Made by a program: the position numbers and the translations under genes
Assembly: GCF_002776525.5 (NCBI RefSeq)
Contig: NC_045436.1
Location: 160,045,990-160,109,989 of the forward strand
Source: Piliocolobus tephrosceles
Taxonomy: Eukaryota; Chordata; Mammalia; Primates; Cercopithecidae
Length of the DNA stretch: 64,000 bases
Reading direction: 5' to 3'
Notes under the pieces: model-generated
Databases searched by the model: none
The model's input: only the letters and a program-made list of their open reading frames with translations
What the model was told of the DNA's origin: nothing
Shown here: in pieces, positions 33,777-44,237 of the stretch
Position numbering within the stretch: position 1 is the stretch's first letter
Layout of the letters: the number at the start of each line of letters is the position of its first letter

Positions 33777-34015
33777 CTTTTTTTTTTTTTTGAGACAAGT
33801 CTCTTTTGCCTAGGCTGGGGTTCAGTGGCAGGTTCACTGCAGCCTCTGCCTCCCAGGCTCAAGCAATTCTTCTGCCCCAGCCTCCCAAGTAGACAAGGGG
33901 TTTTGCCATGTTGGCCAGTCTGGTCTTGAACTCCTGACCTCAAGTAACCGTCCCACCTCGGCCTCCCAAAGTGCTGGGATTACAGGCATGAGCCACCGTG
34001 CCTGACTGGATCTTA
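33777..34015 (-). repeat. Alu with internal deletion
   Basis: Minus-strand Alu lacking about 50 bp around the mid linker ('ccaagtagacaaggggttttg'). Confidence 0.9.
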
Positions 34016-35190
34016 CTTTTATTTCACAAGGGGAATGACTGGTAATATTAAGTGCAAGATAGCCAAAGGTGTGGGGGCTGAGCCTTGATGGACGGGCAGG
34101 ATTTTGGACAGGTAGGTAGCAAAGGGCATGCCAGGTGGAAGAACTGATGAGCAAGGGCATGGGGGTGAGGATGTGCCTACGGTGCTTCAGGGAACAGTGG
34201 GAGACAGAAAGGAGCAGAGGGCTGCTGTTGATGAGAATGGCCCGTGGGTGCCCAGGTGGTTAGCATGACCCAGGAACTCGTCTGTGAATGAGCTTGGAAG
34301 AGGCAGCCTCTCTACAGGCCTGGACTTGCCTTCTGGAAACTTTGCAAACAGAAAGCCAGAGAACGTGGCCACCAGAGCGAATGTCAGTTGATCTCTCCAT
34401 GGGTCAAGAAACTGAAAGTGGCCATCTGATAGCTTGCAGAGCAGTAAAGAGTTTCAGCAGCATCACTTAGGGAAACCCAGATTATTCTTCAGGGGACAAG
34501 CCTGGGGCCTTAGAAACACTAATGGTCATTCCCGTTGTGGTCAACATAAGAAAACCAAGGACTTCAAACAAAAGCTGGCTGGCACCCCGTAAGGAGAGCT
34601 GCTGTTTTCTAGTGTCTGTTCATTCCATGAAGACTACATACTGGATTGAGCTCTGAGGACTGGCCTGGTTCATATTCCATGTCAACTCCTACAGCCAAGC
34701 TGCTCAGCCAGGCAGAACATCTTGCTGAGGGCCCACAGAATCAGGAAGGGTGTTCATCAGTGGGCTGTGATGCATGGGCACAGCCTGTTTCCTGACACTG
34801 GTTTTAATTAATTAGCCATGTCAGGCACCCAATCTCTCCCCTCTGACTCTGGCCTACCATCCTGGGATGCACCCCAGGCATCCTGTCTGCACCTATAGTG
34901 CCAGCGTGTGTCTCAGGGGAATGCTGGTCTGTGAAGCCCCTGTCCTATTCTTCCCCCGACATGGGACAGAGATTGTGGATGCCAGACTTGCAGCTTTCAA
35001 GAGGAGGAAAGGGAAAGTTTGGGCAGGATCACAGATAAAGGCAGCCAGGACAAGCCCAGGTGCCTGCAAGGAGGTTTTCCACACTGGTTATATGTGAGGA
35101 TCCTGCCTGCACCCTCAAATAAAAACGCAATGACAAAAAGCTAGTAAGGGATCAGTAACCATTTTGGAAGAATAATGTCGATTACATTTG
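34016..35190. other. Longest Alu-free intergenic stretch, nothing recognised
   Basis: About 1.2 kb with moderate GC and no repeat or exon I can support. ORFs on both strands are short (60-110 codons), overlap each other, and lack any familiar domain. Confidence 0.45.
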
Positions 35191-35800
35191 CAGAGTATGA
35201 TGGGCTACATTGGAGACAACGCCTTCAAAGATGTGCTTAAGTTATTACAAAATGAGGCTTTTAGGGTGGGCCCTATTCCAACAGGATGGCCTACAAGAAG
35301 AGGAAATTTGGGCTGGGCGCGATGGCTCACATCTGTAATCCCAGCACTTTGGGAGGCCAAGGTGGGTGGATCATGAGGTCAGGAGATGGAGACCATCCTG
35401 GCCAACATGGTGAAAACCCATCTCTACTAAAAATACAAAAATTAGCTGGGCATGGTGGCACGCACCTGTAGTCCCAGCTACTTGGGAGGCTGAGGCAGGC
35501 GAATCGATTGAACCCGGAAGGCAGAGGTTGCAGTAAGCCGAGATTGTGCCACTGCACTCCAGCCTGGTGACAGAGCGAGACTCTGTCTCAAAAAAAAAAA
35601 TAAAAATAAAAATAAAGAGGAAATGTGGACACACAGAGAGACACCAAGGGCACAGGGGGACAACCACATGAGAACACAGAGAGAAAGATCTGTTCCTGAA
35701 CTGTGAGGAAATTAATTTCTGTTGTCATGGAAAAGCCACCCAGTCTGTGGTATTTTGTTACAGCACGCCTCGCAAATGAATAACAGAGTCACAAATGTAG
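35191..35800 (+). mobile_element. MaLR-type LTR split by an Alu
   Basis: 'Ttagggtgggccctattcca', 'ggatggcctacaagaagagg' before the Alu and 'gaggaaattaatttctgttg', 'cacccagtctgtggtatttt', 'gttacagcacgcctcgcaaa' after it follow an MLT1/MST-like LTR in sense orientation. Confidence 0.8.
35311..35617 (+). repeat. Alu nested in the LTR
   Basis: Full-length + strand Alu. Target repeat 'agaggaaat(t/g)' at about 35300 and 35618, tail (TAAAAA)n. Confidence 0.94.
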
Positions 35801-36026
35801 GGGAAAAATAGTATTTATTAGGACTTAGGGAATGTTTCTAGGAATTCCGTGAAGGCTTGTTGTAATAATTTCATCAACCAAAGCGTATCTTGGACTTGCA
35901 AGTCTAAAAGCCCCCAGAGCAGGGAATCCCGGCCCGTTCCCCACATTGTGTAACTCTCAGAAGCCAGACTCACTTCACTGGCCTAACTCTGTCATCTCAG
36001 GCTGTCTTCAGAGTCTGAAGTACAAC

Positions 36027-36326
36027 AATTTTTTGTTTGTTTGTTTGAGACGAAGTCTTGCTCTGTTACACAGGCTGGAGTGCAGTGGCATGACCTCGGC
36101 TCGCTGCAACCTCCACCTCCCGGGTTCAAGCGATTCTCCTGCCTCAAGCTCCTAAGTAGCTGGGATTACAGGCGTGCGCCACCAAGCCCAGCTAATTTTT
36201 GTATTTTTAGTAGAGAGGGAGTTTCGTCATGTTGGTCAGGCTGGGCTCGAACTCCTGACCTCGTGATCTGCCCGCCTCAGCCTCCCAAAGTGCTGGGATT
36301 ACAAGTGTGAGCCATCGTGCCCGGTC
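36027..36326 (-). repeat. Alu (AluS-like)
   Basis: Minus-strand Alu with (TTTG)n tail and head 'cgtgcccggtc'. Confidence 0.92.
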
Positions 36327-36805
36327 AATTTTTTTTTTTTTTAAACCCAAGATGGGCACAGAAACTTCTGCCCCTTCCCTTTCCATTCCAAATGCTCCAA
36401 AATCCAGCTCAGGTTTCCTCTCCTTCAGGAAGTGGACAACTGATACTCTCTGACCTGGTACTTTTATCAGAGGTGTTCAAACCAGGGGGACTCCATCTTG
36501 AATAGGTGCTGGGTAAAATGAGGCTGAGACCTGTTGGGCTGTATCCCTAGGAGGTTGGGCATTCTTAGTCACAGGATGAGATAGGAGGTGACAAGATGCA
36601 GGTCACAAAGACCCCGCTGATAAAACAGGATGCAGTAGAAAAACTGGTCAGAACCCACCAAATCTAAGATGCAATGAAAGTGACCTCTGGTGGTCCTCAC
36701 GGGGCATTATACACTAATTACAATATATTAGCATGCTAAAAGACACTCCTGTCAGTGCCATGACAGTTTACAAACGCCATGGCAACTCCGGAAGTTACCC
36801 CATAT

Positions 36806-36923
36806 GGAACTAAAAGGAAGAGAGACCTAAGAGAGTCTAAAAGGAAGAGAAATCCTCAGTTTCAGGAACTAAAAGGACAACAGATCTAAGAGAGTCTAAA
36901 AGGAAGAGAAATCCTCAGTTTCA
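36806..36923 (+). repeat. 59-bp tandem duplication in the LTR
   Basis: Units 36806-36864 and 36865-36923 both begin 'ggaactaaaagga' and end 'aatcctcagtttca'. Differences are confined to a few bases near 'agagagacc'/'caacagatc'. Confidence 0.92.
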
Positions 36924-37014
36924 GGAATTCCCTGCCCCTTTCACAGAAAATTCATGAAAAATCCACCCCTTGTGTAGCATATAATCAGGAAATAACCATA
37001 AAAATAGCCAATCA

Positions 37015-37306
37015 GGGTCGGGCGCAGTGCCTCATGCCTGTAATCCCACACTTTGGGAGGCCAAGGCAGGCGAATCCCTGGAGGCCAAGAATTCAAGACC
37101 AGCCTGGTCAACATGGTGAAACCCCATCTCTACCAAAAATGCAAAAATTAGCCAGCCGTGGTGGCGTGTGCCTGTAATCCCAGCTACTCGGGAGGCCGAG
37201 GCAGGAGAATTGCTTGATCCCGGGAGGCTGAGATTGCAGTGAGCTGAGATCGTGCCACTGCACTCCAGCCTGGGCAACAGAGTGAGACACTGTCTCAAAA
37301 AAAAAA
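37015..37306 (+). repeat. Alu nested in the ERV1 LTR
   Basis: + strand Alu. LTR text 'atagccaatcag' stops before it and 'agccaaccagcgg' resumes after it, giving a target repeat 'agccaa(t/c)cag'. Confidence 0.93.
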
Positions 37307-37491
37307 GCCAACCAGCGGTCCTCAGGGCCTTGGGGCTGCTCTTCCTATGGAGTAGCCATTCTTTTATTTCTTTACTTTCTTAACAGACTTCTTTCACTTT
37401 AATCTGTGGACTCGCTCTGCATTCTTTCTTGTGCAAGATCCAAGAATCCTGTCTTAGAGTCTGGATTGGGACTCCTTTCTGGTAACACTTT

Positions 37492-37798
37492 CCTTGTTAT
37501 TCTGTAAGCAGGGATCCTAGCAAGTCCCCATCCATGCACTGGAAATAGTTGAAGAATACTCCACCTCCCAGGAAGCCACAGCATGTGCACAGGGGCTGAA
37601 ATGTCCTCTGGGAAGATATCCTGACTGCTGTTCAGTGGGAATCATGCACAGACATGCCTGACAGATTTGAGGACCACTGGTGGGGAAGGGTTTACAGGGG
37701 CTGGGGAGGATATTGACCCTAGGGAGCTGTGACCCAGGCTGAACTACCAGCCCTGAGGGCTGCAGGGGAGAACTGCATTGGGTTTACTGTTATAACTA
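37492..37798. other. Intergenic, nothing recognised
   Basis: About 300 bp between the ERV1 LTR and a tandem Alu pair. Confidence 0.4.
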
Positions 37799-37815
37799 CC
37801 AGAGGATCTTTTCTT

Positions 37816-38136
37816 TTCTTTTACTTTCTGTTGTTGTTGTTGTTGTTGTTGTTTTGAGACAGGGTCTGGCTCTGTCGCCCAGGTTGGAATGCAGTGACGC
37901 CATCTCGGCTCACTGCAAATCCACCTCCCAGGTTCATGCCATTCTCCTGCCTCAACTTCCTGAGTAGCTGGGACTACAGGCATCCACCTCCATGCCTGGC
38001 TAATTTTTTGTATTTTTAGTAGAGACGGGGTTTCACCGTGTTAGCCAGGATGGTCTCAATCTCCTGACCTCGGGATCCACCCACTTTGGCCTCCCAAAGT
38101 GCTGGGATTACAGAAGAGAGCCCCCATGCCCAGCTT
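37816..38136 (-). repeat. Alu (Y-like), first of a pair inside one target duplication
   Basis: Minus-strand Alu with (TTG)n tail at 37828-37853. 'Ccagaggatcttttctt' precedes it at 37799-37815, with no second copy until after the next Alu. Confidence 0.93.
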
Positions 38137-38448
38137 TTTTTTCTTTTCTTTTGCCTTTTCTTTTCTTTGAGACAAGGTCGCACTCTGTCACCCAGGCTGG
38201 AGTGCAGACACAGTCACAGCTCACTGCAGCCTCAACCTCCCGGGCTCAAGCAATCCTCCCACCTCAGCTCCCCCAGGTAGCTGGGACTACAGGCATTCTC
38301 CATCATGCCTGGTTAATTCCTGTATTTTTTGTAGAGATGGGGTCTCACCATGTTGCCCAGGCTGGTCTTGAACTCCTGACTTCAAGTGATCCACCCTCTT
38401 CCCCCTCCCAAAGTGCTGGGATTACAAGTGTGAGCCACCGCACCCAGT
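38137..38448 (-). repeat. Alu (J-like), second of the pair
   Basis: Older minus-strand Alu beginning with its T-rich tail directly at the head of the previous one. It is followed by the target copy 'ccagaggatcttttctt' at 38449-38465. Confidence 0.93.
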
Positions 38449-38465
38449 CCAGAGGATCTTTTCTT

Positions 38466-39675
38466 GAGCCTGCCATTCTAGAAACGTTTCAAAACTGAAA
38501 GAACTGTTTCACTAAATTGTGACTCTCTGGGGCCCTACCAGGCTGTGGAGTTCACTAATTGAGTATAATTGAGGGAGAGAATATTTTCTATCCTTATTCC
38601 CCTTGTCAAAGCAACTGCTGTAAGTCCTGAATCTGGCTTACCACACTAAATACACTACTTGGCGAGTAATAGGAACATGATAGATATTTGCTACATGAAT
38701 AAATGAGTCAAGCTGTCCTGCATCATGAAGTTCAAGTCTACTGTTATTTATTGGTGAATCTCCACTGCAGTTCCCCAGATGACCAGCCCGAGTCGATCAA
38801 TAGGTGCTGAGCCTGAACTTAGAGTGGGGCTCTGGCAGAGCTGTGAGGACCAGCAGCTGGTGGCGGTGATGAGGGGCATGCCATAACACTAAGCAACATC
38901 AGGATTATATACAAACCCTCTTCTGGGAAGGGAATTTCCTCATGAGTACAGGAATCATTGCAAATCAGGTAGCAATATTGACGTCACCACAGTTGCATCA
39001 GTTGCATTCTTAGGGTATTGAAATCTGAGACCTTAGGCTTCTATTTCACTGAATTCTTATAATACCACTCCAATTGAGGTATACATTTCCCCATTTTATG
39101 GATGAATAAACTACTGTTACAATAATACTGTTGAACAAGCAACCACAAAATCTCAGAGACACAAACATTTGTCTTTCACTCAGGCACCTGTAGGTTGGCT
39201 ATGATTTAGCTCATCTAAGCTGGACTCAGCTGGGCTGGGTTCCAGGCCCTGCGGTAGGTCTAGTGTATACAGCACCCTTGATGTAAGTAATTCCAACTTA
39301 GAAAAATACTTCAACTTACATTTCAAAAGGCATCAAGCCAGCTGGGCTCAGATGTTCTCCTAATCAACAGAGATAACACCCAACAAGATAAGGGCATAAC
39401 CCTTTACTATCAGTCCTCAGCAAAGGACTCCATGGCCATAAAATGAGCAGAACATCACCAGCTACGAATGGACTTCTTGACAGACTCTGTCTTGCTGTCA
39501 CTCATTGTCAGCACCTGGCATCTGCTGCTGAAGGCTCTGCCCACATTAAGGACTGTTCTTGCAAGACATTGATGACTGTTGGGTTCAGGCCAGGACACTC
39601 TCCTTGTCCACATAACTCTCCTTGGACTGGTTCATTAACCCCTTCTCCTGTTCCTTTTTTTCTTCATGTTAAATT
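38466..39675. other. Intergenic, mostly unassigned, with old scraps
   Basis: A MIR tail-like 'tgctacatgaataaatgagt' lies near 38690 and 'ccccattttatggatgaata' near 39090. 'Gcaaccacaaaatctcagag' to 'ggactcagctgggctgggtt' (39135-39240) recalls a common old DNA/LTR element. No gene. Confidence 0.4.
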
Positions 39676-39688
39676 TTACTCTGTTTTG

Positions 39689-41033
39689 AGCACTCAGAAA
39701 TAATACCACACATCTACAACCATGTGATCTTTGAAAAATCTGACAAAAACAAGAAATGGGGAAAGCATTCCCTGTTTAATAAATGGTGCTGGGAAAACTG
39801 GCTAGCCATATGTAGAAAGCTGAAATTGGATCCCTTCCTTATACCTTATACAAAAATTAATTCAAGATGGATTAGAGACTTAAATGTTAGACCTAAAACC
39901 ATAAACACCCTAGAAGAAAACCTAGGCAATACCATTCAGGACATAGGCATGGGCAAGGACTTCATGACTAAAACACCAAAAGCAATGGCAACAAAAGCCA
40001 AAATTGAGAAACGGGATCTAATTAAACTAAAGAGCTTCTGCACAGCAAAAGAAACTGCTGTCAGAGTAAACAGGCAACCTACAGAATGGGAGAAAATTTT
40101 TGCAATCTACTCATCTGACAAAGGGCTAATATCTGGAATCTACAAAGAACTCAAACAAATTTACAAGAAAAAAACAAACAACCCCATCAAAAAGTGGGCA
40201 AAGGATATGAACAGACACTTCTCAAAAGAAGATATTTATGCAGCCAACAGACACATAAAAAAACGCTCATCATCGCTGACCATCAGAGAAATGCAAATCA
40301 AAACCACAATGAGATACCATCTCACACCAGTTAGAATGGTGATCATTAAAAAGTCAGGAAACAACAGGTGCTGGAGAGGATGTGGAGAAATAGGAACACT
40401 TTTACATTGTTGGTGGCACTGTAAACTAGTTCAACCATTGTGGAACACAGTGTGGCGATTCCTCAAGGATCTAGAACTAGAAATACCATTTGACCCAGCC
40501 ATCCCATTACTGGGTATATACCCAAAGGATTATAAATCATGTTGCTATAAAGACACATGCACACATATGTTTATTGTGGCACTATTCACAATAGCAAAGA
40601 CTTGGAACCAACCCAAATGTCCATCAATGATAGACTGGATTAAGAAAATGTGGCACATATACACCACGGAATACTATGCAGCCATAAAAAAGGATGAGTT
40701 CATGTCCTTTGTAGGGACATGGATGCAGCTGGAAACCATCATTCTCAGCAAACTATCACAAGGAGAAAAAACCAAACACTGCATGTTCTCACTCATAGGT
40801 GGGAATTGAACAATGAGAACACTTGGACACAGGGTGGGGAACATTACACACCGGGGCCTGTCGTGGGGTGGGGGATCAGGGAGGGATAGCATTAGGAGAT
40901 ATACCTAATGTAAATGACGAGTTAATGGGTGCGGCACACCAACATGGCATATATATACGTATGTAACAAACCTGCATCTTGTGCACATGTACCCTAGAAC
41001 TTAAAGTATGATTTAAAAAAAGAAAAAAAAATG
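39689..41033 (+). mobile_element. Young 5'-truncated L1 (L1PA-like) with target duplication
   Basis: A 1.35-kb L1 3' end: the C-terminal part of ORF2, a 3'UTR and an A-rich tail ('aaaaaaagaaaaaaaaatg'). TTACTCTGTTTTG at 39676-39688 and 41034-41046 is a perfect 13-bp target duplication. The lack of interruptions and the intact ORF2 frame point to a primate-age L1PA insertion; exact subfamily not determined. Confidence 0.95.
39724..40809 (+). pseudogene. L1 ORF2 C-terminal fragment, open for 361 codons
   Basis: This is the last about 28% of L1 ORF2p, the endonuclease/reverse transcriptase of LINE-1. The frame is open before the first Met as well, and ends at the standard stop after '...MFSLIGGN'. 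It covers the region after the reverse transcriptase catalytic core, including the cysteine-rich C-terminal segment (C-W-R-G-C-G-E-I-G-T-L-L-H-C-W-W-H-C, about residues 218-236), which binds nucleic acid. The EN and RT domains are absent, so it cannot be an active enzyme. Its openness reflects recent insertion rather than selection. Confidence 0.92.
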
Positions 41034-41046
41034 TTACTCTGTTTTG

Positions 41047-41196
41047 TGTGAAATATTAATCTAGAACATTTATGTATTGATTAGGCATACTATTATTATT
41101 TATGGTTTGCAATATTGACTGACTGTGGAGTAACTTGAGACTGTGTGCCTATGATTCTGACTACCGAGTAAACAGGTTATACTCAAGAGAATTGTT
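41047..41196. other. Short unassigned spacer
   Basis: AT-rich pre-insertion flank of the L1, no element recognised. Confidence 0.35.
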
Positions 41197-41334
41197 GGCC
41201 AGGCACGGTGGCTCATGTCTGTAATCCTAGCATTTTGAGATGCTGAGGCAGGAGGATTGCTTATGTTCAGGAGTTGGAGACCAGCATGGGCAACATAGCA
41301 AGACCCTATCTATAAAAAAAAAAAAAAAAAAAAA
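41197..41334 (+). repeat. Free left Alu monomer (FLAM-like)
   Basis: Single + strand monomer 'ggccaggcacggtggctcat' ending in A21, with no right monomer. Confidence 0.88.
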
Positions 41335-41544
41335 TGCCTCCTTTGGAACTCCATATATCTTGTGGCTCTTATAATCGAAATGGCATCAGTAAAAGTCTTA
41401 CTTTGTGGAAAGACACAGACATGTGTGAACCTGGTTATGTCTGACTTTGCATAGCTCACAACGTCTACACTTGCTCTATGTATTTTTATTCTTCTGGGAT
41501 CAGTGGGCAAGTGAGGCGTGTTCATCTTAAATGGCATCAGAGTA

Positions 41545-41995
41545 TGCCACACCAAAAAATGCACCTTGGCATAAGAATGATTAAGAGTCAGTAGTTGCAA
41601 AAGAATTCTTACTCTCCCCTTTTCTGCCTAAAAGTAGGATATAAATTTATCGTGTGAAGTTAACCTCCTCGTTTGTACCAAGAGGAGAGAGACTCTTATC
41701 ATCAGAGATAGCACCTAAATGAGTCTGCATAAACAAACTTTGCTAAAATAATAATTCATCTTCCATTACCTTCCCCATATATTTCCTAGTCACTTTTTTC
41801 CCCATGATTCATCATTTCTCAAAGCCCAAAGCTCCTTTCCTTTGTTAAAATGGTATATAAAACCCTGAGTCTAACCACTTCAGTTTTACTTTTTTTCTGT
41901 AAACTCATGTGCATACAAACATTAATAAAAATTGTATGCCTTTTCTCCCATTCCCCTGTCTTTTGTTACTTTAATTCGCAGACCCCCCAGGAACA
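41545..41995 (+). mobile_element. Possible ERV LTR
   Basis: 'Tgccacaccaaaaaatgcac' start, TATA-like 'ggtatataaaacc' near 41860, AATAAA near 41923, and a closing 'cagaccccccaggaacaaaa' give LTR-like order (U3, R, U5). It resembles an ERVL-class LTR, but family and ends are unsure. Confidence 0.5.
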
Positions 41996-42899
41996 AAATA
42001 TAACAGGGTAGTGTAAAAGTTTGTCCTCTCCAGCAATTTCATGGCAAAAAGGCTCGAAAGCACAACCGTGCAAACACATTTGAAGATGTGCATCGCGTCA
42101 CTTCCACTGAGGTCCAACTGGCGAAAGCAAGTCACATGGGTAAGTCAAAGTCAAGGGGCAGAGAAGTGTAGGCTTCCCGTGGAAGTGGGAGGTGGGTTGT
42201 TTTCAACTTCCATTTGTCCACACCAAAGCTGGAGCTGCCGCCTTTCAGCCTTCACTGAAGCCTTCCTCCTGTAAATTTCCCTGGCTCCTTGACTTGACCA
42301 CTCCATGAAACAGTTATGTACTTTTGTCACCTTGTCCAAGTCTTAGTTCTTTGGTATTTGCTTTGTCTCCCCAATAGAATTTTTGCAATATTAAGTCAAG
42401 GTCAATTCTGAGACACCCCCAGCATTCGTACAATGCTGACACAGAGAAAGTACACAGTAAGTCATTGTGGAAGGACTGGTCAGGTGTATTTTTTTCTATC
42501 TTTCTACTGAGAAGCCTGCAGTAAGTGCCGCTGTGGGTATCCTGGCAGATTACATGAAAACAAACGCAAAAGAGCTGAGCTTGTACCTGTGCCCCCACAT
42601 TGCTGGAGGAATTTGACAGCTCTTCATTATTTCAGAGGATTTCTACCAGCAGGTACAGCTGGATTAATCAGCACCATATCCTTGCAGACTTAATTAGCAG
42701 CTCCTTATCAGAACTCAGCTTCTTAATACCAGACATTAAAAAAAAAAGTTCCAAGCTTATATCCTAATGTTCAGTTACTTCTCATGCGAATCTGAGACCA
42801 AAATCTCACCTTCTAAAGAGAGTCAAGAGATGAGAGTCAAAGTGATTCAAAAATGTCCTTTTCCTGGTCAATGAAGATTATACTAATGCTGATTAATAC
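41996..42899. other. Intergenic, nothing firm recognised
   Basis: About 900 bp leading up to the mitochondrial insert. 'Aagtcaaagtcaaggggcagagaagt' type text (partly 'tcaaggggcagagaagtg') may be a scrap of an old element. Confidence 0.4.
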
Positions 42900-43438
42900 G
42901 GAACCTCCAATATAGAATAATTCTATTCATTATCTCAGAAGTATTCTTTTTTGCTGGTTTCTTCTGGGCACTTTACCACTCTAGTCCAGCCCCAGCTGTA
43001 GAATTAGGGGGACACTGACCCCCAAAAGGCATTTTCTCAACTCCTTACAAGTCCCTCTTCTAAGTACATCTGTACTTCTTACATCAGGAGGTTCAATTAC
43101 TTGGGCTCACCACAGACTGATAGAAGTGGTCGAAAACAGATTCTTCAAGCACTGTCCATCACAATTGCCTTAGGTATTTACTTTACCTTTCTATAAGTCT
43201 AGGAATATTTTGAGGCCCCCTTTACTATCTCTGATGGACTCTACGGCTCAACATTCTTTATAGCCACAGGCTTTCATGGACTTCACGTTATTGTTGGATC
43301 AACATTTCTCACTCCACCAATTAAAATTCTGCTTTACATCCAACCACCGCTTTGCCTTTGAAGCCACCACCTTATACTGACACTTCGTAGATGTAGTATG
43401 ACTATTACTATATGTCTCTATCTACTGATGAGGATCCT
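42900..43438 (+). pseudogene. MT-CO3: COX3 pseudogene, 3' portion (NUMT)
   Basis: Cytochrome c oxidase subunit III fragment. Recognisable phrases: 'attcattatctcagaagtat', 'gctggtttcttctgggcact', 'ggcttcatggactt'-like 'acaggctttcatggacttca', and the C-terminal 'tctctatctactgatgagga' (V-S-I-Y-W-W-G under the mitochondrial code). The N-terminal half is absent because the insert begins there. Frameshifts are present (for example around 43320). Confidence 0.92.
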
Positions 43439-43506
43439 ACTCTTTTAGTATAAGCAGTACCATTGGCTTCCAATCAATTAGTTTTGATACTATCCAAAAG
43501 AGAGTA
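43439..43506 (+). pseudogene. MT-TG: Mitochondrial tRNA-Gly copy (NUMT)
   Basis: 68 nt from 'actcttttagtataa' to 'ccaaaagagagta'. The acceptor stem (actcttt/aagagagt) and anticodon-loop region 'gcttccaatcaat' are retained. It lies exactly between COX3 and ND3 as in mtDNA. Confidence 0.9.
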
Positions 43507-43851
43507 ATCAACCTGACACTAGCCCTAGTAACCGACACCTCACTGGCCCTATTACTCCTACTAATAGCATTTTGGCTCCCACACTAAATATTTATATAGA
43601 AAAATCCAACTCCTATGAATGCAGATTGGACCCAGTAACCTCCCCCTGCCTCCCCTTCTCCATAAAATTCTTCCCAGTAGCCACCAAATTCCTCTTCTCC
43701 AACTTAGAGATCGCTCTACTACTACCCCTGCCACGAGCCCTTCAAATAACCAACCTGACAGTAATAATCAGCACAGCCCTTCTATTAGTTACCATTTTAA
43801 TCCCAGGCTTGACTTATGAGTGAGCCCAAAAAGGGTTAGACTGAGTTGAAT
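43507..43851 (+). pseudogene. MT-ND3: ND3 pseudogene (NUMT)
   Basis: Full-length copy of NADH dehydrogenase subunit 3 (345 bp, about the normal size). 'Gaaaaatccaactcctatga', 'ctccataaaattcttcccag' and the ending 'aaaaagggttagactgag' identify it. The start codon is degraded and there are stops under the standard code. Confidence 0.92.
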
Positions 43852-43918
43852 TGGTCAATAGTTTAAGTCAAAGTAAATGACTTCGACTCATTAGATTATG
43901 ATAAACCATGTTTACCAA
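43852..43918 (+). pseudogene. MT-TR: Mitochondrial tRNA-Arg copy (NUMT)
   Basis: 67 nt 'tggtcaatagtttaagtca' to 'ccatgtttaccaa', with the anticodon arm 'gacttcgactcatta' (TCG anticodon region) preserved. Confidence 0.9.
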
Positions 43919-44237
43919 ATGCCCCCGATTTACATCAATATTATATTAGCATACACCACGTCACTACTAGGAGTATCTGTCTATCAATCCCACCTAATAT
44001 CACCCCTATTATGCCTAGAAGGCATAATACTATCAGTATTTATTATAAACACTCTCATAACTTTATACATTTCGCTCTAGCTCCATAATAGCCATTATCC
44101 TCCTAGTATTTGCTGTCTGCGAAGCTGCAGTGGGCCTTGCCTTACTAGTTTCAATCTCATGTTGAAATCTCATTGAATCTCATAATGAAACATATGGCCT
44201 AGATTACATACAAAATCTAAGTTTACTTCAATGCTAA
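43919..44237 (+). pseudogene. MT-ND4L: ND4L pseudogene (NUMT)
   Basis: Starts ATG at 43919 and ends at TAA 44235-44237. 'Tatgcctagaaggcataata' and 'tctgcgaagctgcagtgggc' are ND4L landmarks. The sequence 'ttgaaatctcattgaatc' near 44163 is a small insertion relative to mtDNA. Confidence 0.92.

Larger units (their letters stand above)
36465..37487 (+). mobile_element. ERV1-type solo LTR with CTTT target duplication
   Basis: LTR from 'tatcagaggtgttcaaacc' (initial TG mutated to TA) to 'ctttctggtaaca', flanked by CTTT at 36461-36464 and 37488-37491. 'Ggactccatcttgaataggt', 'tgccatgacagtttacaaac', 'ggagtagccattcttttatt' and 'tgtgcaagatccaagaatcc' follow a known class-I ERV LTR in sense orientation. 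An Alu and a 59-bp tandem duplication enlarge it. No internal genes remain. Confidence 0.85.

Noticed and set aside
36465..37487. A provirus with internal genes
   Set aside because: Only one LTR copy is present, with matching 4-bp repeats directly at both ends. It is a solo LTR.
39724..40809. 361-codon ORF as a candidate host gene
   Set aside because: It is the C-terminal end of L1 ORF2 within a 5'-truncated L1 flanked by target duplications.
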